A stretch of 64,000 nucleotides of DNA from Saprospiraceae bacterium (GTDB taxonomy: Bacteria; Bacteroidota; Bacteroidia; Chitinophagales; Saprospiraceae), in NCBI GenBank assembly GCA_016714025.1, contig JADJOB010000001.1:496001-560000 (forward strand), given 5' to 3'. A program made the position numbers and the translations under genes. The stretch's first letter is position 1. Every line of letters starts with the position of its first letter. This document shows positions 27,001 to 34,799 of the stretch, in pieces. The notes under the pieces are model-generated. The model saw only the letters and a list, made by a program, of their open reading frames with translations. It was not told the origin of the DNA and did no database searches.

Positions 27001-27929
27001 TCAAACGTAAATTTATTTCCGTAAATAACAAATCCAAAGGGTAATTGATTTCCCCAGGTGGTTACAGTGCTATAATCCGGAATTTGATCAAATCCATTAT
27101 TTTCAAGCCTTAGACTATTTAAAGGTGCAGCACGTAAATCAGGTACTAATCCAACAAAAAAATTATCACTAAACCAAGCATGATTCAATTTCGTCATGCT
27201 GCTAAAAGAAGCTGGCAATTCGCCCGTTAATAGGTTTTGGTTTAAATACAATTCTGTAAGATTAACCAATTGACCCAATGCAGAAGGAACAACTCCTTCC
27301 AATTTATTTTGATGAAGATCTAAAATAGATAGTTTGGTTAAAAATCTCAATGAAACCGGAATCGTTCCAGATAATTCATTAAAACTCAGATTTAATAAAA
27401 TGAGGTTCAATAAATTTCCCAAACTGGAAGGAATGCTTCCATTAAAATTATTTTTTGCAAGTGCTAAAAATCTTAAAGAACCCAAATTTCCTAATTCAGT
27501 CGGAATCTCTCCATTGAAAAGATTATCTTCCAGAGCGAGATCTTCTAAACTCGATAAATTGCCAATACTGGATGGAAGATTTCCAGATAATTTATTTCCA
27601 AATAAATGAAGCAGTCGCAAGCCACTTAAATTTCCTAAACTGAAAGGAATCTCTCCTTCAATATTGTTGTTGGGAAGATTGATGCTCTGAACACAACCCA
27701 TGGCATTTAAACTTACCCCAAACCATTGGCTCATAGGCGTATTTAATTGCCAGGTATTACTCCAATTCAGTCCACCAGCCGCATTGTAAAATTCAACGAG
27801 AATCAAGGAATCCTCTTGCCGGTTGCATGCACAAGCCATTGTAGATTCAGCGGATACATTTCCTTTCTGTACTGAAACAGGGAATGACCAACAAGCCATT
27901 AACCAATAAAAAAGCGTAACAATCTGCAT
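24084..27929 (-). CDS. large surface protein with plant-like leucine-rich repeats, SprB repeat and T9SS tail
   Basis: A 1281-residue secreted protein. After a signal region comes the LRR cap (DSLILVEFYNAAGGLNW). About eight 24-residue plant-type LRRs follow (LxxLxLxxNxLxGxIPxxLGNL, residues about 80-280). Next are Ig-like or PKD-like modules, a pair of CxTVTDxxGCxGxxCI segments, one SprB repeat (SGAISIVINGGSPPYNYLWS, about 1140-1195), and a type A T9SS domain (VTVFPNPMRVNQQ...MPAGVYFVKVFNSE). LRR scaffolds of this type usually bind proteins or glycans, so an adhesin or recognition role is inferred. It leads a two-gene operon with the sugar dehydrogenase. Confidence 0.87.
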   Translation of the reverse strand: MQIVTLFYWLMACWSFPVSVQKGNVSAESTMACACNRQEDSLILVEFYNAAGGLNWSNTWQLNTPMSQWFGVSLNAMGCVQSINLPNNNIEGEIPFSLGNLSGLRLLHLFGNKLSGNLPSSIGNLSSLEDLALEDNLFNGEIPTELGNLGSLRFLALAKNNFNGSIPSSLGNLLNLILLNLSFNELSGTIPVSLRFLTKLSILDLHQNKLEGVVPSALGQLVNLTELYLNQNLLTGELPASFSSMTKLNHAWFSDNFFVGLVPDLRAAPLNSLRLENNGFDQIPDYSTVTTWGNQLPFGFVIYGNKFTFDDLIPLSKIHKRYYYSFKPQDPIELDSVIFVPSGNTYVINTGVDPGLSDNNFKWFKDTSIVYISNRNTYELIQVSESDEGYYSGRITNPIITDFELEIAPFRVVVYNPSQCDKPLASRSCKDAPEFCSTLGLNSYCGTLAVKDTNSQVFLCDSSGFTTNARWLSFVAPSDTIEFEIFPMNCLGIEVNGEEFIGMQAAIWSSCGGDPANIISCTPTCHEVHFKIGGTNFKIGDKYSLVLNGCMGDLCDYLIKVRIGKKNFELEEPGMINGDQSFCPDNQDHIFSIKRVTGASGYLWFINDTLFQTTTDSFINIQNLKPAIYQLKVKAISICDTTNSSFLVFQITPALTLSDELIHKIKVDSAYSVSFKVNGGVPPYSVTKGRGKIDSVTSSFVSDTFLCRSGYDFEITDSRGCTASFSGTENCGCNSQAGAMPTDSIHICEGQNFTVKFSGPEIQDPGDVGVYILFSNPINPKASILKTSTNGLFPFDPAKFKFEIQYYVSRVVGRALPNRDVNYNHPCLSFSNYQPVKFHARPLVSAGPDLSFCGFEGSISSFGNYATGVWKKVSGPGKVSFENPLSDQTKISVDSFGVFVISREVSNGYCINKDEIKISFTETLKPVIDGFYFVCSGQTTRLDGGPYAKFSWSTGDTSKILTISSSGTYCLTVTDISGCTGSTCIAVSNSTAPSPVLIGPDTVCTGDIKFIQLSQTFLAYKWNTNDSTGILPIDTGGTYCVTVTGSNGCLGTDCIFVGSKSRAYSVRFDTVCFGETFSLNGQFFDQPGIHDVIIDGGAGNSCDSVVRVHLSWWPQIIVKDTTIIKDDGTNSGAISIVINGGSPPYNYLWSNGSRSSIITNLRTGSYSVVVTDSRNCKASFVFNVPRLTAVDQYTIKKKLVTVFPNPMRVNQQLIVRNESGLGNLFINIYSLDGSLFYKTEWLTRKNQDLLQLDVSMPAGVYFVKVFNSENSSEVQRLVIQN

Positions 27930-28337
27930 TTATTTATGACGAAACTAATTCCAATGATTTCAAGGTATTAATAACTTAAGCAAGCCTTAATTGAGTAAAT
28001 TTAATTAGAATATTCAACACGCAAGCCAAATTTTCTATTGAACTTGTCTAAAATGTCAATCAGTTGAATAGGTCTTGAGATCTAAAAATTAAGGTACTAT
28101 ATAAATAAATATATTATTTAATATATATTATATTGATTTATAATTAATTAAATTTCAATATTCAATTAGGAACCCCGTATTGATTTAGATTCTAAAGCTT
28201 AAAAAGGCTAATAGGCCTTGCTGGAATTTCGAACAGAAGAAAATTAGAACTTCATTGAATTTGACTGTCAAAAGCTCGAGTCACGGATGCAATTTGCTCC
28301 GTAAAAGCAACCTATTGGGCATTGTAGGTTGAAGAAA
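27930..28337. other. 408-bp AT-rich gap between murB end and LRR gene start
   Basis: Contains the upstream region of the LRR gene (minus strand) and a stretch of almost pure A/T at about 28090-28165. The murB-proximal end carries one weak hairpin, listed separately. No gene or consensus promoter was recognised. Confidence 0.6.
28308..28331 (-). terminator. weak hairpin just after murB
   Basis: CAACCTA (28331-28325 on the minus strand) pairs with TAGGTTG (28314-28308) around a 10-nt loop and is followed by CTTTTAC. It begins a few bases after the murB stop. The U-run is short. Confidence 0.4.
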
Positions 28338-29336
28338 TCAATTATACCATAAATTGACTTCGGGCTCCAAATGCAGACCAAACTTCAAATAAACATCCTC
28401 TTGAATTTTATTTGCCAATTGAAGGATATCCTCTCCGGTAGCCTTTCCTAAATTGATTAATACCAATGCCTGTTTTTCATAACATGCGGCCTGATTCATC
28501 CGTTTGCCTTTCCACCCACATTGTTCAATAAGCCATCCAGATGAAAGTTTAACCAATCCTGTATGGTCAGGGTAACCCGGCATTTCGGGAAATTTAGATT
28601 TTAATTCATCAAACTGAATTTGGGGAATAGAACTGTTCTTAAAAAAACTGCCTGCATTTCCAATTTGTTTAGGATCCGGTAATTTTGATTGGCGGATTTC
28701 GATCACTGCAGTACTTATATCCTGTATCGTTGGATTGTCAATCCCCTTTTTAGCAAGCGTTTCTTTAAGATTTCCATATTCTATTTTTAAGGTTGGAATT
28801 TTAGAAAGCTTTAAAGTGATCCCACTTATAAAAAACTGATTTTTTAATGTTGTTTTAAACAAGCTGCTCCTGTATCCGAATTCACATTCCTGAATGCTGA
28901 ATACTTTTTTAGTTTTCTGTGGTAATAAATATCCTTCTACAGATTGCAGTACATCCTTTAATTCTACCCCATAGGCTCCAATATTTTGAACAGGTGCTGC
29001 ACCAACTGTACCGGGTATTAGACTAAGATTTTCAATTCCTGAAAAATTTTTTAAAACCGACCAAATTACAAACTCATGCCAGTTTTCACCTGATGCAACC
29101 TGAATGGTAACATCCTTGTCTGTTTCATCTACTATTTGAATTCCTTTCAACTTATTGACCAAAATCCGATCGTAGCTATTACTTAACAGCAACACATTGC
29201 TTCCTGCACCTAAGATCCTGTAAGGCTTTGTAAAATCTGTATTAACAAGATCACTTACATCGTTAATTAATATCAATTCCTTACTTACTGCGTCAATCCC
29301 AAAACTATTATATTCTTTTAATGAATGCATGTTCAA
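28338..29336 (-). CDS. murB: UDP-N-acetylenolpyruvoylglucosamine reductase
   Basis: FAD-dependent reductase that makes UDP-MurNAc, the second committed step of peptidoglycan synthesis. The 332-residue protein has the FAD-binding block (GAGSNVLL; SLIPGTVGAAPVQNIGAYGV), the substrate loop with FGYRSSLFK that marks type I MurB, the active-site NAGSFFKN (Ser proton donor), and GWLIEQCGWKGKR near the end. It is separated from the dcw cluster by an ABC exporter gene and a PKD protein gene. It starts 14 bp after the ABC transporter stop and is likely co-transcribed with it. Confidence 0.95.
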   Translation of the reverse strand: MNMHSLKEYNSFGIDAVSKELILINDVSDLVNTDFTKPYRILGAGSNVLLLSNSYDRILVNKLKGIQIVDETDKDVTIQVASGENWHEFVIWSVLKNFSGIENLSLIPGTVGAAPVQNIGAYGVELKDVLQSVEGYLLPQKTKKVFSIQECEFGYRSSLFKTTLKNQFFISGITLKLSKIPTLKIEYGNLKETLAKKGIDNPTIQDISTAVIEIRQSKLPDPKQIGNAGSFFKNSSIPQIQFDELKSKFPEMPGYPDHTGLVKLSSGWLIEQCGWKGKRMNQAACYEKQALVLINLGKATGEDILQLANKIQEDVYLKFGLHLEPEVNLWYN

Positions 29337-29350
29337 ATTTATAAAAAGCT

Positions 29351-31129
29351 TTATACATCTGTTGTTTCCAATTGCAATTCTACCAATGACTTATAAATTC
29401 CATTTGGTTTTTGCAATAAAGTTTCGTGGCTGCCGCTTTCCTGAATTTGGCCCTTTTTTAATACATAAATACAATCCGCATCTTTTATTGTAGAGAGTCT
29501 GTGGGCTATTAAGATGGATGTTCGTCCTTCCATTAATTTATCAAGTGCATCTTGTACAAGTCGCTCGCTTTCTGCATCTAGTGAAGAGGTTGCTTCATCC
29601 AATATTAAAATAGATGGATTTCTTAAAATTGCACGTGCAATAGCAACACGTTGCCTTTGTCCACCACTTAACTTGATACCTCGTTCCCCTACAATGGTTT
29701 CAAATTTATCAGGAAATGAATTTATAAATTCCAAACAGTTTGATTTTCTGCATGCTTCCATTAATTCTTCCTCAGAAGCGTTTGGTTTTCCATATAAAAT
29801 ATTTTCACGAATTGTACCTCCAAAAAGTAAAATTTCCTGAGGTACTATTGCCAGATTTTTTCTAAAGGCAGTTAAATTATAATCTGAAACTGGTTTACCA
29901 TCCACTTTGATTACTCCGTTATCGGTATTATAAAACCGCATTAACAGTTGGATTAAAGTTGATTTTCCAGCGCCACTGGCCCCGACAAGTGCTATGCGCT
30001 GACCGCTGCTAATATCAAATTGAATGTGTTTCAATACTTGAAATTCCGGTCTTCCAGGATAGGAAAAACTAACATCGTCAAATGAGACATCGCCTTTAAA
30101 TCTAAGTTCTTCAATTGACTGATGATCCGCTATATTAATTTCCTGATGGCGATCCAAAATATCCTGGATACGCTCAGTTGCCCCAATCGATCCTGCAAGT
30201 GCTGTATATAAATTTCCAAGTCCTGCGATGGCGCCTCCAATGATCCCGGTATAAATTATAAATGAGAACAAATCACCCACTGGCATTGTGCCTTTTTCAA
30301 CCATCATAGCACCTTCCCACAAAATAAAAAACAAACCCCCAAACAATACCGTTATGATAAATATAAAAAACAAACCACGCATTCGTGCATAATTCATTGA
30401 TATAGCAATCATTTCTGAAATTGAATTTGTAAATCTTTTTATTTCAAAAAATTCATTTGTAAATGCTTTAACTGTCTGGAATGATTGAAAACTTTCTTCT
30501 ACAATTATATTGGTGTTTGCCAAACTATCCTGCCTCTTTCTGGATAATCCCCGGATATATCTTCCAAACAAAATGCTTGCAATCACGATTACGGGAAAAC
30601 TCAACAACATGATCAGAGCCAATTTCGGACTCATCCAGGCCAGAATAAAAACACCACTGATTAAAATGACCAATTGGCGAATAAATTCTGCAAGTGTTAC
30701 TGAAAAAGCTGATTGAAGCTGCTCGACATCTGCAGTAAGTCGACTTGTTAATTCACCGACACGGTGAGATTCAAAATAACTGAGATCCTGGCAAATAAGC
30801 TTTTCATATAGAGAAGATCTTACATCTGCGATGCCTTTTTCGCTGACAACTGCAAAACAGGTTGTTCTAAAATAAGAAAGTACCCCCTGAATAATTAATA
30901 TTACCAGAAAAATTAATCCAAACTGATTCACAGGGATATTCCAAGTCCCTTTTCCAATGGCGGTGTTTGCCATTTCGCCAGCTGCAGCGGGAAATATCAT
31001 AAACATAGAGCTGCTGATGACCAGACAAACCATCCCAATGATAAAATACCACCGATATGGTTTAATAAATCGCAATATGCGATAAGATTTCAAAAATCCT
31101 TCCTTTGTTATTTTTTGTCTAGTTGCCAT
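29351..31129 (-). CDS. MsbA-like ABC exporter (fused membrane and ATPase domains)
   Basis: Half-size exporter, 592 residues from the ATG at 31129 (a TTG three codons upstream is less likely). Six membrane helices occupy about 20-310. The ATPase has Walker A GASGAGKST, signature LSGGQRQRVAIARAIL, Walker B ILILDEATSSLD and H-loop IAHRLST. It resembles lipid/multidrug exporters of the MsbA/BmrA class. MsbA would flip lipid A, but the substrate cannot be read from sequence. murB follows after 14 bp, and the convergent-free spacing suggests one operon. Confidence 0.9.
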   Translation of the reverse strand: MATRQKITKEGFLKSYRILRFIKPYRWYFIIGMVCLVISSSMFMIFPAAAGEMANTAIGKGTWNIPVNQFGLIFLVILIIQGVLSYFRTTCFAVVSEKGIADVRSSLYEKLICQDLSYFESHRVGELTSRLTADVEQLQSAFSVTLAEFIRQLVILISGVFILAWMSPKLALIMLLSFPVIVIASILFGRYIRGLSRKRQDSLANTNIIVEESFQSFQTVKAFTNEFFEIKRFTNSISEMIAISMNYARMRGLFFIFIITVLFGGLFFILWEGAMMVEKGTMPVGDLFSFIIYTGIIGGAIAGLGNLYTALAGSIGATERIQDILDRHQEINIADHQSIEELRFKGDVSFDDVSFSYPGRPEFQVLKHIQFDISSGQRIALVGASGAGKSTLIQLLMRFYNTDNGVIKVDGKPVSDYNLTAFRKNLAIVPQEILLFGGTIRENILYGKPNASEEELMEACRKSNCLEFINSFPDKFETIVGERGIKLSGGQRQRVAIARAILRNPSILILDEATSSLDAESERLVQDALDKLMEGRTSILIAHRLSTIKDADCIYVLKKGQIQESGSHETLLQKPNGIYKSLVELQLETTDV

Positions 31130-31191
31130 ACACAGCAACTAACACATTTGCAGGTAAAGTGTTTAGCATCCGGAACATTCTTATATAGGAT

Positions 31192-31224
31192 CAAAAAAAA
31201 AAGAGCTACCTGGCAGGTAGCTCT
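31192..31224 (-). terminator. terminator of the PKD-protein gene
   Basis: AGAGCTACC (31202-31210) is complementary to GGTAGCTCT (31216-31224), with a 5-nt loop. On the minus strand the stem runs into about ten T. It begins 26 bp after the stop of the PKD gene. Confidence 0.9.
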
Positions 31225-31249
31225 TTGATTTAATCTATTTATTTAAACT

Positions 31250-33136
31250 CTAAATTTTTTCAAACTTATACCGAGAGACTATTTTATTATTATAGTAGAG
31301 ATATACTACGTAGGTACCAGCTTTTAAATCTTTTACCGCCATTGGTATTTTATTGTCACCGATTTCCAACGATGCTGCTGCTTTCACAAGATTATTGTTA
31401 CTTAAATCTGCAATTACCAAGGTAGTAGAAGCTTTGATATTACTTTTTACTGAAACCATGATGTCTTCGATTGCTGGATTTGGACTTACATCATAAATGA
31501 CAATCAGTGAATTACCGGGCGTACTGATTCGTGTACCCACTTTAATCACTTTAGTTATTGTACACACTGCACCATTAATCGAAACTTTAAGTGTGATTGT
31601 ATACTCTCCAATTTTTCCGAATGTATGCACCGGATTCAAATCAGTCGAATTGGTTCCATCCCCAAATTCCCAATAAACTCTATCGGGTCTGGCATTTTTA
31701 AAATCTGCCTGAAATTTTACAGTTAAATTATTTACAGAAAACTTAAAATCAACATTGCAAGGATTTGGATTTACTCTTGAACCAACTTTTACCAATTTGG
31801 TAATCTGACAAACAGTTCCATTTATTGAAACGTATAATGTAACTTTATATTCACCAGCATCTTTATAAGTATGGCTGGTATTCAAATCTGAAGAAAAACT
31901 GCCATCACCAAAATCCCATGAAATTTTATCGGCTTTGGAGCCTTTTAAATCTGCCTGAAATTTTGCAGACAAATTATCAGTTGCAAAATTAAAATCAATG
32001 TTGCAAGGATTTGGATTTACTCTGGTTCCAACTTTAATAACTTTTGTAATTTGACAAACGACTCCATTTATTGAGGCATACAAGGTTACTTTATATTCTC
32101 CTTCTTTTGCATAGGTGTGAGAAGTGACTAGATCTGATGCATTGCTTCCATCACCAAAATCCCAAGAAATTTTATCTGCTTTAGCTCCTTTTAAATCAGC
32201 TTGAAATTTAGCCGACAAATTATCTGTTGAAAAAAGAAAATCAATATTGCAAGGATTTGGTGGTGTAACAACACCATTTACATGAATCCAGGTATTGAGT
32301 ATAACAGTGCACAATTCACCCTTAATCGTTGTAGTTACCAGGTATTTTCCTTCCCGGGCGTAAGTATGTTTAACATCTACACCGGATTCGCCGGTACCGT
32401 CACCAAAATCCCAACGGATATCAGTGGCTTTAAAATCAAAACCTGCATTAAAAATAAAGCTATTTGGGCTTGAACCTGATGGGTTTGGGATACTTGAAAT
32501 ATTGACCTTTCCACAACAGTTATTTGTCCAATTTGTCGTTGGATTGGGAGGTACTGGAAATTTAACATCGACTTTCAGACTAACTCGAGACTTACAAGTT
32601 GATGTTGCTATTACTAATGTAACCTCGTAAGTACCTGGGCGACCGTATTGGTGTTTTATGTCAGCCCCTTCTCCGGATTGACCATCACCAAAATCCCAAT
32701 AATATTTTGCATCACTGTAAAGTGTAGTGACATGAAATTCTGTCCATCCGTCTTGGTTTACTGTAAAAGTAAATTTACCATCACATGGAGAGCCTCCAGA
32801 AGTGTTTTTAGCACAGATCACAAAATCAAAACGTTCTTCACCAACTTTGGCAACTGCCTTTTGGATCAGCGGCTGAGGCTGACAAGGATCTACCACTTGA
32901 ATTTGGTAAACCTGCAAGCGGTTTTGGTTTAATTCAAATTTATACTCATAATTGCCATTGGGATCCGTTTGTAATTTTACAGCTATTCCGCTGGCATCAA
33001 TAATAGCAACCGGCCAATCAGCCACTACCTCTTTATTTGTATTGTAGACAGTCCCAACAATTTTATAAACCTGGGTCTGGCTAAATAAGGTAAAAGATGA
33101 AATAAGTACTAAAAATAAGGTCTTTAAGTGCTTCAT
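31250..33136 (-). CDS. secreted protein with five PKD domains and T9SS tail
   Basis: A 628-residue exported protein. The start at 33136 (MKHLKTLFLVLISSFTLFSQ) gives a clear signal peptide; a longer in-frame start at 33304 would run through the ftsZ terminator and is rejected. After a transthyretin-like N-terminal domain (IVGTVYNTNKEVV) come five PKD domains, each with YYWDFGDG or ISWDFGDG-type cores and HTYxxxGxYxVTL. The last three are 82-residue near-copies. The end is a type A T9SS domain (VSPNPAIEDIMVSV...LKAGTYVVYLYYNNK). Probably an outer-surface adhesin or structural protein; no enzyme domain is seen. Confidence 0.87.
   Translation of the reverse strand: MKHLKTLFLVLISSFTLFSQTQVYKIVGTVYNTNKEVVADWPVAIIDASGIAVKLQTDPNGNYEYKFELNQNRLQVYQIQVVDPCQPQPLIQKAVAKVGEERFDFVICAKNTSGGSPCDGKFTFTVNQDGWTEFHVTTLYSDAKYYWDFGDGQSGEGADIKHQYGRPGTYEVTLVIATSTCKSRVSLKVDVKFPVPPNPTTNWTNNCCGKVNISSIPNPSGSSPNSFIFNAGFDFKATDIRWDFGDGTGESGVDVKHTYAREGKYLVTTTIKGELCTVILNTWIHVNGVVTPPNPCNIDFLFSTDNLSAKFQADLKGAKADKISWDFGDGSNASDLVTSHTYAKEGEYKVTLYASINGVVCQITKVIKVGTRVNPNPCNIDFNFATDNLSAKFQADLKGSKADKISWDFGDGSFSSDLNTSHTYKDAGEYKVTLYVSINGTVCQITKLVKVGSRVNPNPCNVDFKFSVNNLTVKFQADFKNARPDRVYWEFGDGTNSTDLNPVHTFGKIGEYTITLKVSINGAVCTITKVIKVGTRISTPGNSLIVIYDVSPNPAIEDIMVSVKSNIKASTTLVIADLSNNNLVKAAASLEIGDNKIPMAVKDLKAGTYVVYLYYNNKIVSRYKFEKI
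31511..32248 (-). repeat. three 246-bp tandem repeats encoding PKD domains
   Basis: The marker GCAAGGATTTGG recurs at 31757, 32003 and 32249, an exact 246-bp (82-codon) period. Each unit encodes CNxDFxF...KFQAD...WDFGDG...KVGTRVNPNP-type sequence. Two units are nearly identical and the one nearest the 3' end of the gene is more diverged. They look like recent in-frame duplications. Confidence 0.88.
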
Positions 33137-33231
33137 ATATGAAATTTTGAATAAAATAAACTTGTCAATATAGATTACGAAGGTAGCAAGAAAAGGTTGC
33201 TTTGAACCTGTTAAAATCTTGAATTTTCTAC

Positions 33232-33263
33232 AAAAAAAAAAGGTCCGGACTAGCATCCGGACC
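33232..33263 (-). terminator. terminator of ftsZ / dcw cluster
   Basis: GGTCCGGA (33242-33249) and TCCGGACC (33256-33263) form an 8-bp GC-rich stem with a 6-nt loop. On the minus strand ten T follow. It lies about 45 bp after the ftsZ stop and closes the 15-kb cluster. Confidence 0.93.
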
Positions 33264-33306
33264 AATAAACCAATCTCATGAAAAGGTATGAAAAGACGAA
33301 GCATCT

Positions 33307-34698
33307 TTAATCGACATTATCGTGAAGGAATGAATTTTCCTCCCGGATTTCCGGTTTATTGTCCTCATCCATGACCATTTTAATTCTGGACGTGTTGAGT
33401 TCAGAGGAATGATTCAAATTATCCAGACGTACGTTCCTTCGTTCATATGCTGGAATGTTTTCTGCTTCTGACAAATTCTTTACATCTGTTAGTGCAGGTC
33501 TTTGGTTATTGTAACCAGGATTTCTTATGTTTAAAATTGGATTTACTGGTTCCTCCTTCTTTTTAAAATGATTGAAGGAATTTGCACCCATATCAAATAA
33601 AGAAGGTGAGTTTACTTTTTTAGCTTGTAAATCATCCGAATCTTCAAAATCAAAAACACGTGCGCTGGCAACATCTTCAAAAAGTTCTGAAACGCCATGT
33701 TCTTCTTGATCTAAATTTATTTTTTGCGCATTAGATTGGGAATTCCGGTCCTTGTAACCAGCTCCAAAACCTGTTGCAATTAAAGTTATGCTGATCTGGT
33801 CATTCAAACTGTCATCTACACAGGAACCCCATATCAAATCGGTTTCATAGCCCGCTTCTTGCTGGATATATTCAGTGATTTCTCCAACTTCGTCCATTGT
33901 AATTTCTGGATTTCTGCCGGTAGTTATATTTAATAAGATATGTTTCGCTCCCCGAATGTCGTTATCTTCCAACAGTGGTGAATTCAATGCACTTTCAACT
34001 ACTTTGCGGGCTCTATCTTCTCCCCCTGCGACCGCTGAACCCATGATAGCCACCCCACTATCTTTCATTACAAAATTGACATCTTCAAAATCTACATTGA
34101 TATAACCTGGAACCGTAATGATTTCTGCAATTCCTTTTGCTGCAATGGCAAGTACATTGTCTGCATGACTAAATGCACTGGACATTGGCAAATTGCCATA
34201 CATTTCCCTAAGTTTATTATTTGATACTACAATAAGTGCATCAACATTTTGCTTCAATTGCTCAAGGCCATCATGAGCTAATCTACCCCTTCTTGGGCCT
34301 TCAAATAAAAAGGGCAATGTGATGATTCCCACTGTAAGAATGCCCAATTCACGTGCAATCTTCGACAAGATAGGCGCAGCACCTGTGCCCGTACCCCCAC
34401 CCATTCCAGCGGTAATGAACAGCATTTTAGTATCCCCCTGCAGGAATGATTTCAGGTCTTCAACCGATTCAAGACAAGCTTGTTTGCCTACCTCGGGATT
34501 GTTTCCAGCTCCCCGTCCGACAGTTAATAAAGGCCCTAATTGAATTTTAACAGGTACCGGACTAATATCCAGGGACTGCTGGTCTGTATTGCAGATGGCA
34601 AAATCGACTCCACGAATTCCCTGGCTGTACATATGCGTAACGGCATTTGTTCCTCCACCCCCTACTCCGATGACTTTGATGATAGAACCGATACTCAT
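33307..34698 (-). CDS. ftsZ: cell division protein FtsZ
   Basis: Tubulin-like GTPase that forms the division ring. The 463-residue protein shows the nucleotide-binding loop GVGGGGTNAV near the start, the tubulin signature GGGTGTG, and the catalytic T7 loop NVDFEDV. A long variable linker (about 330-445) ends in the membrane-partner peptide SFLHDNVD that FtsA binds, as is typical of Bacteroidota. Start MSIGSIIKV is the natural one. It is the last gene of the dcw run and has its own candidate promoter with a palindrome in the 101-bp gap after ftsA. Confidence 0.97.
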   Translation of the reverse strand: MSIGSIIKVIGVGGGGTNAVTHMYSQGIRGVDFAICNTDQQSLDISPVPVKIQLGPLLTVGRGAGNNPEVGKQACLESVEDLKSFLQGDTKMLFITAGMGGGTGTGAAPILSKIARELGILTVGIITLPFLFEGPRRGRLAHDGLEQLKQNVDALIVVSNNKLREMYGNLPMSSAFSHADNVLAIAAKGIAEIITVPGYINVDFEDVNFVMKDSGVAIMGSAVAGGEDRARKVVESALNSPLLEDNDIRGAKHILLNITTGRNPEITMDEVGEITEYIQQEAGYETDLIWGSCVDDSLNDQISITLIATGFGAGYKDRNSQSNAQKINLDQEEHGVSELFEDVASARVFDFEDSDDLQAKKVNSPSLFDMGANSFNHFKKKEEPVNPILNIRNPGYNNQRPALTDVKNLSEAENIPAYERRNVRLDNLNHSSELNTSRIKMVMDEDNKPEIREENSFLHDNVD

Positions 34699-34732
34699 AT
34701 TATATTTTTCAATATCTGTTTGTGGTGTAAAG

Positions 34733-34748
34733 ATATGTAATTACATAT
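34733..34748. promoter_or_regulatory. 16-bp perfect palindrome at the ftsZ promoter
   Basis: ATATGTAATTACATAT is a perfect palindrome. It overlaps a TATCTTTA sequence on the minus strand (34735-34728) that resembles the TAnnTTTG -7 box and lies about 30 bp before the ftsZ ATG. This could be an operator over the promoter spacer. AT-rich palindromes also arise by chance. Confidence 0.45.
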
Positions 34749-34799
34749 TAAAAATAAAAATAAATTATAGTTTTTTTTTATATATAATTTATTTTAATC

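Noticed and set aside
33137..33304. N-terminal extension of the PKD-protein gene to an ATG at 33304
   Set aside because: The extension would read through the ftsZ terminator hairpin and its U-run; the ATG at 33136 gives a proper signal peptide.
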